Source: JACKCR01 sp041390305 (GTDB lineage: Bacteria > Eisenbacteria > RBG-16-71-46 > CAIMUX01). Taken from it: 64,000 bases of DNA. The position numbers and the translations under genes were made by a program. The stretch is taken from the NCBI GenBank assembly GCA_041390305.1, contig JAWKQE010000013.1, positions 109,949 to 173,948 on the forward strand, read 5' to 3'. This document shows positions 57,564-64,000 of this stretch, piece by piece (position 1 is the first letter of the stretch; each line of letters starts with the position of its first letter). The notes under the pieces are model-generated. The model searched no databases and had not been told where the DNA came from. It was given only the letters and a program-made list of their open reading frames with translations.

Positions 57564-58949
57564 TCAGTCGACGTCGCGTCTCGGAGCCCAGGGGGAAAGG
57601 GGCTTCTCGAACTCGGCCCGTGGTTTGAAGATCGGGTGTCCGGTTTCGCTCCACTTCACCTGGATCTCTCCCGTCTGCATCTCATCGATGTCTTCCGCGG
57701 CCTCGAACGCCCCGACGGAGTAGTAGAAACCTCCGAGTCCGATCGAATGGACGAGCATCCGGCGTGGGAACACCGTGCTCGCTTCGGTGACGACACCGAG
57801 AGGTCCGCACTCGGGATCCGGATCCTCGTGGTTGATCGTGGGAGGGATCGCTCCTCTCCGCAGGGTGAGCGACGCGGACACGACCTGGAGCATGGACGAT
57901 CCCGCCCCGTGCTGGCCGAGCATCGACTTCGTCGAGTGGACCCTCAGCGCGCCGATGTGATCCCCGAAGACGCGGGAGATCGCCTGTCCCTCGATCCGGT
58001 CGTAGATCCGGGACGAGGATCCATTCGCGCTCACGACTTCCACCTGTTCCGGCTGCCAGCGTGCCTCGCGCAGAGTTCCTTCGAACGCGCGGATGCAGGG
58101 ACGGAGATCCGTTTCCGGAGTGTCGTGACTGTACTGACGGTTCTGGCCCGCACTACAGACCTGGTAGCCGACCATGCGCGCGTAGATCCGCGCCCTTCTG
58201 CTTCGCGCGTGTTCCTCGGACTCCAGGAAGACGGCGGCGGCGCCTTCGCCGATCACGTTCCCGTCGCGTCCTCGATCGAACGGCCGGGAGGCACGGTGCG
58301 GTTCGTCGTTGTAGCGCGAGCTGAGAGAGTTCGATGCGTTGAGAGCCGCGATCACTTCGGGGACGACTTCGCAGTCGGTTCCGACGACGAGCATCGCATC
58401 CACCGCGCCGGACTGGATCATGCGGAGCGACTGCCCGAGTGCGTCGAGTCCGGAGTTGCAGCCGGAACTGGCCGTCTGGATCGGGCCGCGGATGTTGAAG
58501 AACGAGGAGATCACGCATGCCGCCGAGTGATGGAACGCGTGGAACGCCGTGTGGGCGGGGAGTTCGCCCGTGGTGCTGAGCTTCTCGTGGAGGCGGAGGA
58601 GCTCCGCCATGTTGCCGATCGAGGTGCCGACGTAGACGCCGAGCCGGTCCGGGTCACAGCCGTCGAGGTCGATCTCCGCGTCGTGGAGGGCGAGGACGGA
58701 GGCCGCGAGGCCGAGCTGTACGGCCCGCGGAGTACGCCGACCCATGATCTCGCCCTTGTGCACGAAGTCACCGAGCGAGAACTCCTTCACCTCGGACGCA
58801 ACCTGGGACGGGGACTCCGGAGCCCGGCACAGAGTGATCGGGCCGAAGCCGGAGCGACCCGCGAGGAGAGCGTCCCAGAATCCGTTCCGGCTGCAGCCGA
58901 TCGAGCTGATCGGCCCGACTCCCGTGATTACGGCGTTACGGAGTGACAC
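57564..58949 (-). CDS. Beta-ketoacyl synthase (FabF-like) with altered catalytic histidines
   Basis: 461 residues from GTG 58949, preceded by GGAGG 4 nt upstream; family length. It begins 'LRNAVITGVGPISSIG', the condensing-enzyme start. The nucleophile Cys164 is present ('TASSGCNSGLDAL'). The position of the first catalytic His (FabF 'AHGTST') reads 'ANGSSS' (Asn309). The second ('KSMTGHLLGAAG') reads 'KSMLGQHGAGSS' (Gln346-His347). The family Lys ('STKSM') and 'GEGAAAVFLES', 'DRGRDGNVIGEG' and 'IGLGGFYYSVGAF' blocks remain. It may therefore be a chain-length-factor-like or specialised synthase. No acyl carrier protein or reductase gene is adjacent. Confidence 0.85.
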   Translation of the reverse strand: MSLRNAVITGVGPISSIGCSRNGFWDALLAGRSGFGPITLCRAPESPSQVASEVKEFSLGDFVHKGEIMGRRTPRAVQLGLAASVLALHDAEIDLDGCDPDRLGVYVGTSIGNMAELLRLHEKLSTTGELPAHTAFHAFHHSAACVISSFFNIRGPIQTASSGCNSGLDALGQSLRMIQSGAVDAMLVVGTDCEVVPEVIAALNASNSLSSRYNDEPHRASRPFDRGRDGNVIGEGAAAVFLESEEHARSRRARIYARMVGYQVCSAGQNRQYSHDTPETDLRPCIRAFEGTLREARWQPEQVEVVSANGSSSRIYDRIEGQAISRVFGDHIGALRVHSTKSMLGQHGAGSSMLQVVSASLTLRRGAIPPTINHEDPDPECGPLGVVTEASTVFPRRMLVHSIGLGGFYYSVGAFEAAEDIDEMQTGEIQVKWSETGHPIFKPRAEFEKPLSPWAPRRDVD

Positions 58950-59255
58950 GGATCCTCCTCTATGGGTGGCGGGAGTGCGACGGGATCCCGGCATCCGGGC
59001 ATCGCCTGCGGCCGAATCAGTGATAGTGACCAGGCGCCCCCCGAGTACCACGCCTGATCGAGTGGTGGAGAGTGAACAATTCTGCCGCTAACAGGCAAGA
59101 GTTTCCTGGCCGCCGAAGTGAACGTGCACAACAGCGTGCCAAGTCGATGGCTCAACTACGACGAAACGTCGCGGAGTTTCAGACGCACATCCGCGTGACC
59201 GAACAATAGAGGAGACGGAAGCTGATCGCAGCAGTATCCCGAGGAGAGCGAGTCC
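58950..59255. other. Divergent intergenic region, no gene seen
   Basis: 306 bp between the ketosynthase and HAMP-protein genes. It is slightly AT-richer at 59070-59100 and 59200-59230. I saw no clear promoter pair, operator repeat or open frame. The ribosome binding sites at both ends are good. Confidence 0.4.
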
Positions 59256-59885
59256 ATGTCGCACACGCCCGGATCTTCGGATCCGATGACCCCGTTCCAG
59301 CGACTCATGCGCCGGAAGCGGTTCCTCATTCACAAGAAGCTCCAGTACCAGCTGCTTCTCGGGACGCTTTGGCATGTCATCCTGATCTTCGTCATCGCCG
59401 TCGCCATCCTCTTCGTGCCGCTCATGGTGCAGCTCGCCACGAACGACCCGTCGAGCGATACGGCACTGCGGGCAGCGAACCATCTCCTCTATCTCCACGG
59501 CCGGTTCTGGCCGACTCTCGTCCTGGTCGCGGTCTTCATTGGACTCGATGCGCTCCGGACCTCGCACAGAATCGCCGGACCGCTCCTCCGCTTCAGCCGG
59601 GCTCTCGAGGTAGTACGGGAGGGCCGGATTCCGAAGACCATCGTGCTGCGCGACGGCGATTTCCTGCTCGACGAGTGTGCCCGCATCAACGAGGCGATCG
59701 AACTCGCCGAAGCGAGGTCTCTCGAACGCGAGGAAGCGCAGGCGTCGCTTACGGCATCCGCGGAAGCAGTGCGCGAACTCCTGCTCGACTCGCAGACGCC
59801 GCTCACTCCGGAGCAGAGAGAGGCGCTCGAAGCCCTCGTCTCCCGCGCGGAAGGAAACGATCGACGTGGGGAGCAGGCGGCATGA
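59256..59885 (+). CDS. HAMP-domain inner-membrane protein
   Basis: 209 residues; ATG 59256 with GAGGAGAG upstream. A basic N-terminus, then two membrane helices (residues about 34-60 and 84-101) with a short periplasmic loop, and a HAMP-like linker ('HRIAGPLLRFSRALEVVREGRIPKTIVLRDGDFL', residues 105-140). A charged helical C-terminus (150-209) is probably coiled coil. There is no kinase or methyl-accepting domain. HAMP proteins of this stripped type occur next to pilin-like genes; its stop overlaps the pilin start (ATGA), so it may couple a membrane signal to pilus or secretion-type fibres. Confidence 0.8.
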   Translation: MSHTPGSSDPMTPFQRLMRRKRFLIHKKLQYQLLLGTLWHVILIFVIAVAILFVPLMVQLATNDPSSDTALRAANHLLYLHGRFWPTLVLVAVFIGLDALRTSHRIAGPLLRFSRALEVVREGRIPKTIVLRDGDFLLDECARINEAIELAEARSLEREEAQASLTASAEAVRELLLDSQTPLTPEQREALEALVSRAEGNDRRGEQAA

Positions 59886-60421
59886 CGACGGCCCCACGCT
59901 TCGACTCCAGCTGCCATCAGACCGGCGCGTTCGCTGTGCCATCGCGAAACGACTCATTGCGTCGTGCGGTCAGTCCGCGTCGGCATTCGAAGGGTTTCAC
60001 CCTGGTCGAGATGGCGGTCGTCATCGTGATCATCGGGATCCTCGCCACACTCGGCACGAACGCGTATACCTCGATGATCGAACGTGCTCGTGTGGTGCAG
60101 GCCATCGGTGACATCCGCGCTATCTCCTACGCCGTGGACGACTACTACATTGGACACGGTGAGTATCCACCGAACTTGGCGGCCGTCGGCCAGGACGACA
60201 GGATCGATCCCTGGGGGAACGCCTACGCGTACCAGCGTGTCACCGGAAACGGTGGTGGCACGCGGAAGGACAAGAACCTCGTCCCCATCAACACCGACTA
60301 CGACCTCTACAGCAAGGGCGCGGACGGGAAGAGTGCGCCGCCGCTCACCGCAAACAGCAGCAAGGACGACGTCGTGCGTGCGGCCAACGGTGGATTCATC
60401 GGTTTGGCGGTGAACTACTAG
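59882..60421 (+). CDS. Type IV pilin/GspG-like prepilin
   Basis: 179 residues from ATG 59882 (4-nt overlap). The prepilin peptidase site is 'SKGFTLVEMAVVIVIIGILATLG': cleavage after Gly38, with Phe+1 and Glu+5, then the hydrophobic helix. The leader of about 38 residues is long. C-terminal 'IDPWGNAYAYQRVTG' and 'DYDLYSKGADGKS' resemble the major pseudopilin GspG ('DPWG.PY.Y...G', 'DL.S.GADG'), suggesting a type II secretion pseudopilin. No other secretion genes are in the window. Confidence 0.9.
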   Translation: MTTAPRFDSSCHQTGAFAVPSRNDSLRRAVSPRRHSKGFTLVEMAVVIVIIGILATLGTNAYTSMIERARVVQAIGDIRAISYAVDDYYIGHGEYPPNLAAVGQDDRIDPWGNAYAYQRVTGNGGGTRKDKNLVPINTDYDLYSKGADGKSAPPLTANSSKDDVVRAANGGFIGLAVNY

Positions 60422-60455
60422 CGCCTTCGCGGACTGGTTGCCGACCGAGGACTAC

Positions 60456-63044
60456 GTGCTGAAGCTTCGCTTGGAAAGAGGTCTGCTACGGAGTCGGGTT
60501 GCCAGGCGAGTGTTCATCGTCTTCGTCGGCTGCGCACTCGTTCCGATACTCCTCTTTACTGCCTACTCCCTCGTCCGAGTCGGGAACCAGCTCCGGGACC
60601 AGGCGGACCGGCAGCTCCACCGCTCGGTCAAGACGACGGGTATGACGTTGGTCGAACGCCTGGACCTGGCCCAGCAGGATCGTCGGATTGCGGGCGAAGT
60701 GCTGCGGAACGTGGATCCGGCGGACATCGAGAGTACGCCTCCCCAGAGTGGCGCCACCGACGACGAGGTCGGGAGCGCGTTGGTCGATCGGCTCGACGTC
60801 AATCTGGCCGCCCGACTCGCGGAGCGGTTCATCGACGTCAAGGTGCGCCACCGTTCCGGGCTCGAGAGCCGCGTGCTCGGTGCCTCCTTCTACGGTCCGG
60901 AACTCACCACCGGAGACTGGGCGCTGCTGGACGAGGGGCACCCGCTCGTCCGCACCCTCCCGGACCTCGGGGGGGCGTCCCGGGTCGCGATGATCCTTCC
61001 CAATGGCGAGTCCGGGGAGGTAATCGTCGGTCGCGTCTCTCCGGCGTTTCTATGGCCGTCGGAAGGATCCGCGACGCTGACGACGATGAGAATCTGCTAT
61101 GACCCCGAAGGGTCTGTTCTCTTCACGTCCGGCATCGACGGAGAGATCCCCGATCTCGCCCCGCAGGTGCTCACGGGTGAGAACTCCGGTAGGTTCACCT
61201 GGCGGAACGAAGGAGAGACGTGGCTCGGCCGCCACTGGCGACTCTTCATGCGGTTCCAGTACGAAGAGGAGTGGATCATCGTCGAGACCGCTCCGGAGTC
61301 CGAAGTGCTCGCACCGGTGACGGAGTTCCGCGTCGTCTTCGTGCTCATCTCCATCCTCTCGCTCGCGTTCGTATTGATCCTCAGCTCCATGCAGATCCGG
61401 AAGCAGCTCGTTCCGATCGAGACCTTGCAGGCGGCCACGCGGCGGATCGCGCAGGAGCGGTTCGACGAGCGGGTCCGCCTCGAGACGGGTGACGAGTTCG
61501 AGGAACTCGGCGAGTCGTTCAACGTGATGGCGGCAGAGCTCCAGAGGAACCTCAGGATGCGGCGCTCGATCATCGACCTCGGCATCGAGCTGACGGCCGA
61601 GGGCAACCGAGGCAATCTGCTCCAGGTGCTGCTTCTGGGGACACGTCGAGTGCTCGGCTGCGATGCCTCCGCGGCGGTCGTCCTCTCGAACGAGAACACC
61701 GTCGAGGCGTGTGTGGTCCAGGTTGGTACCGAAACGCGGACTCTCGCCAGGAATGAGCTGGAAGGGGTCCTGACCGCCGACCGGCTGGAAGACCGGCACG
61801 CGGTGCAGTCGGCCATCGGCCGGCCGGTGCGCGAGCTCCTGGCGCTCGAGCTGAGGGACCACGAAGGCGACCGGATCGGCACGCTCTACGCGATCGATCC
61901 GCGTTCCGAAGACGGGGATCCCGTCACGTTCTCGGTCGAGACCTCCCAGCTCGGTCGGCTACTGGCGGCCCAGGCCAGTGCCGCGCTCACCCAGACGCGC
62001 CTCCTCGAGGGCTTCAAGGACCTGTTCGATGGTCTCAGCAACCTGATCGCGACCGCAATCGACGAGAAGTCTCCGTATACGTACGGGCACTGTCAACGCG
62101 TCCCGATCGCGACCATGATCCTGGCCGACGCCCTCCACCGTACGGAGGAGGGGATGTACGCGGACTTCAAGATGACGCCCGAGCAGAGGTACGAGCTAGA
62201 GGTCGCGGCGCTCCTCCACGACTGCGGAAAGGTGACCACTCCGGTGCATGTCGTCGACAAGGCGACCAAGCTCGAGACCATCTTCGATCGGATCCATCTC
62301 GTCGCGATGCGGTTCGAGGCCGTGGCCATGGAGCGGAGAGTCGATCGGCTGGAACGTCAGCTCCGGGGCGAGGCGGTTTCCGACCCCGAAGCCGAACGAC
62401 TCTTCGAGGCGCAGCTCCGCGAAGACTTCGAGTTCCTGGCCCGGAGCAACACGGGTGGAGAGTTCCTTCCCCAGGAAGCGAAGGACCGGATCCGCGAGAT
62501 CGGGCATCGCTATCACCATGTCGACCTCCATGGGGAACGGAAGCCGATCCTGAGTGAGGACGAGATCGAGAATCTCTCCATCTCGCGCGGAACGCTCAAC
62601 GACGCGGAGCGCAAGATCATCCAGGATCACGTCGTCTCGTCGATCAAGATGCTCGAGATGCTGCCTTATCCCAAGAACCTGGCGCGTGTTCCTCTCATCG
62701 CCGGCGCTCACCACGAGCGGATGGACGGCAAGGGGTACCCGAACGGGATCCACATCGGGGAGCTTCCGCTCGAGGCGCGCGTCCTCGCGTTGGCCGACGT
62801 GTTCGAAGCGCTCACGGCCAAGGACCGGCCGTACAAGGACGGCAAGACGCTGAGCGAAGCGCTCCGGATCATGGGTTTCATGAAGAAGGAGGGGCATCTC
62901 GACCCCGACCTCTTCGACTTCTTCCTCACCGAAGGCGTCTACCTGGAGTATGCGAACGCGTACCTCTCGCCGAACCAGATCGACGAAGTGGACATCGCGT
63001 CGCTGCCGGGCTGCGAGAACCTCGCGCGCAGGGACGCGGCCTAG
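60456..63044 (+). CDS. Membrane HD-GYP phosphodiesterase with sensor, HAMP and GAF domains
   Basis: 862 residues from GTG 60456 (GAGGA six nt upstream); a TTG at 60438 would add six residues. Helix 1 (about 17-42), an extracytoplasmic sensor of about 230 residues, helix 2 ('FVLISILSLAFVLILSSM', about 280-300), HAMP (to about 360), GAF-like region (375-520) and HD-GYP domain (525-860). The catalytic residues are present: 'LLHDCGKV' (about 588) and 'HHERMDGKGYP' (about 752). About 85 residues more than usual lie between them, as in a recognised subfamily with the 'TKLETIFDRI' text. It likely hydrolyses cyclic-di-GMP and follows the pilin gene by 34 bp, matching c-di-GMP control of such fibres. 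Confidence 0.93.
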   Translation: MLKLRLERGLLRSRVARRVFIVFVGCALVPILLFTAYSLVRVGNQLRDQADRQLHRSVKTTGMTLVERLDLAQQDRRIAGEVLRNVDPADIESTPPQSGATDDEVGSALVDRLDVNLAARLAERFIDVKVRHRSGLESRVLGASFYGPELTTGDWALLDEGHPLVRTLPDLGGASRVAMILPNGESGEVIVGRVSPAFLWPSEGSATLTTMRICYDPEGSVLFTSGIDGEIPDLAPQVLTGENSGRFTWRNEGETWLGRHWRLFMRFQYEEEWIIVETAPESEVLAPVTEFRVVFVLISILSLAFVLILSSMQIRKQLVPIETLQAATRRIAQERFDERVRLETGDEFEELGESFNVMAAELQRNLRMRRSIIDLGIELTAEGNRGNLLQVLLLGTRRVLGCDASAAVVLSNENTVEACVVQVGTETRTLARNELEGVLTADRLEDRHAVQSAIGRPVRELLALELRDHEGDRIGTLYAIDPRSEDGDPVTFSVETSQLGRLLAAQASAALTQTRLLEGFKDLFDGLSNLIATAIDEKSPYTYGHCQRVPIATMILADALHRTEEGMYADFKMTPEQRYELEVAALLHDCGKVTTPVHVVDKATKLETIFDRIHLVAMRFEAVAMERRVDRLERQLRGEAVSDPEAERLFEAQLREDFEFLARSNTGGEFLPQEAKDRIREIGHRYHHVDLHGERKPILSEDEIENLSISRGTLNDAERKIIQDHVVSSIKMLEMLPYPKNLARVPLIAGAHHERMDGKGYPNGIHIGELPLEARVLALADVFEALTAKDRPYKDGKTLSEALRIMGFMKKEGHLDPDLFDFFLTEGVYLEYANAYLSPNQIDEVDIASLPGCENLARRDAA

Positions 63045-63292
63045 ACCGCAGCGGCCCCTCGATCGGGGCGGTACCTGAACGGGCGGGGCGGTCTGACGTT
63101 CGGTTCCTGCGCTTTCGAACAGCGTTTGCCGGACCGTCTCCTCTCCACTGGTTGCGGCGCGCCCTCAGTGCGACAATGCCGCGAGATCTCGGTTCGGTAC
63201 TCGAATCGGGTGAAGACATGGCCCCCTCGTCCGTGGTTCCCTGGTCTTCGAGTCGGGCGGGGTCCAATCATTCCAGGTCGTCGGGAGGAAAC

Positions 63293-63736
63293 ATGCTGGG
63301 CGCATACACGGGAGCCTTTCAGAAGTTGCTCGACGATCTCCGTCGTGAGGTCGAGGCGTACTCCGACGAGTCTCGTCTCTGGATCGTCGGCGAGGGGATT
63401 GCGAACAGCGGCGGGAATCTCGCGCTCCACGTTCTCGGCAACCTGCAGCACTTCATCGGCGCGGAGCTCGGCCGGACCGGCTACGTTCGGGATCGAGACG
63501 CCGAGTTCGCGAACAAGGACGTTCCCCGGGGCGAGATCCTGGCGAAGATCGCCGAGGTCCACGCCATGATCGAGGCCGTGCTCGGTGGAGTTCCGGAGCG
63601 CGACCTCGAGATGGAAGTGGCGGCCCCGGCGCTCGGCGGGCCCCAGAGGCTGGACCGTTGGTTGCTCCACCTGGTGTCGCATCTCGCCTACCACCTCGGG
63701 CAGATCAACTACCATCGGCGGCTCCTGGACCAATAG
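63293..63736 (+). CDS. DinB-fold protein
   Basis: 147 residues; ATG 63293 directly follows GGGAGGAAAC. The layout is the DinB four-helix bundle: 'GGNLALHVLGNLQHFIGAEL' (His for metal) and 'LLHLVSHLAYHLGQINYHRRLL' (two more His). It is distantly similar to the DinB-fold gene at 3366 and belongs to the shorter DUF1572-like group. Function not known. Confidence 0.85.
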   Translation: MLGAYTGAFQKLLDDLRREVEAYSDESRLWIVGEGIANSGGNLALHVLGNLQHFIGAELGRTGYVRDRDAEFANKDVPRGEILAKIAEVHAMIEAVLGGVPERDLEMEVAAPALGGPQRLDRWLLHLVSHLAYHLGQINYHRRLLDQ

Positions 63737-63866
63737 CTGTTACGCGCACCGCGCCACGAGCATCCACGGTCGGGAGGACGCTCCGGTCCTTCGGGTGGGA
63801 ACTTCGCCGCCGCCTCGGGGTGGTGCGCATACTGTTCCCCCGCACATCCGATGAAAGGTGGTTCCC

Positions 63867-64000
63867 GTGGCTGGTCTCCGCTCGATCCTCTCTGCCCGTC
63901 CCCTCCAATTGGACCTGGGCCTGCTCATCGTTCGCGTGGGAGTCGGTCTCAGCATGCTCCTCTTCCATGGGTGGGCGAAGCTGACCGGCGGGCCCGAAAC
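63867..64000 (+). CDS. DoxX-family membrane protein, N-terminal part
   Basis: The gene runs off the right edge; 44 residues are visible. GTG 63867 follows AAAGGTGG. The text 'LGLLIVRVGVGLSMLLFHGWAKLTG' is the first helix of the DoxX/SURF4-like family ('GLLILR...G..ML.HG..KL.G'). These are small four-helix membrane proteins, some linked to redox or sulfur metabolism. Confidence 0.8.
   Translation, partial: MAGLRSILSARPLQLDLGLLIVRVGVGLSMLLFHGWAKLTGGPE

Noticed and set aside
63152..63292. N-terminal extension of the DinB-fold gene
   Set aside because: It is in frame but low-complexity, and the ATG at 63293 has a strong ribosome binding site directly before it.

Overview
The window is high-GC DNA (about two thirds G+C by eye), densely packed with protein genes on both strands. 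I saw no tRNA, rRNA, CRISPR array, phage or complete insertion sequence. Gram-negative features are clear: lipoproteins, an outer-membrane barrel candidate, an RND pump and a Tat-signal protein. At least four large secreted proteins end in a FlgD-Ig-like domain of the form 'W-D-G-x-D-x-x-G-x-x-x-x-x-G-x-Y'. That C-terminus is common in FCB-related candidate phyla such as Eisenbacteria and Krumholzibacteriota. My best guess is a member of that group, by inference only.

Layout. 1-5.5 kb: a partial C25-like (gingipain family) peptidase, a beta-lactamase-fold serine hydrolase, a YHS-like lipoprotein, a DinB-fold protein and a secreted SUMF1/FGE-like protein. 5.5-11.8 kb: a 14-repeat FG-GAP propeller protein, a BNR/Asp-box protein and a GNAT acetyltransferase coupled to it. 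11.9-19.4 kb: methionine aminopeptidase, an alpha/beta hydrolase, a TldD/TldE-like protease pair, a half-length photolyase-like protein and SpoVG. 19.5-30.7 kb: an RND pump, Trm112-like and thiamine-binding-like small proteins, a secreted subtilase, and a three-gene envelope operon (CsgG-like lipoprotein, barrel, lipoprotein). 30.65-33.7 kb: a MITE/REPIN-like element, then a LexA-type box and imuA-imuB. 33.8-39.9 kb: two convergent two-component clusters, REC-kinase plus REC-HDOD on the + strand and REC-HD, REC and a frameshifted kinase on the - strand. 40-49.5 kb: a lipoprotein, a sigma54-type activator, and a 2324-residue tandem kinase-like/TPR protein whose stop overlaps the activator start. 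49.5-57.5 kb: a radical SAM protein, a secreted HExxH metalloprotease, and dnaE2 with a candidate LexA box. 57.5-64 kb: an unusual ketosynthase, a HAMP protein/pilin/HD-GYP cluster, a second DinB-fold protein and a partial DoxX protein.

How the genes fit together. ImuA, ImuB and DnaE2 form the SOS mutasome. Here they lie at two loci about 20 kb apart, each with a CGAAC-n4-GTTY-like box. The signalling genes form at least four transcription units using degenerate HD, HDOD and kinase domains. The secreted proteins look like an extracellular degradative and adhesive set with a common export tail.

The most unusual signal is not a single gene. Unrelated genes carry short in-frame degenerate tandem repeats with periods of 12, 15, 18 or 36 bp, placed in non-conserved linkers or signal-peptide regions. 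Similar repeats occur between genes.
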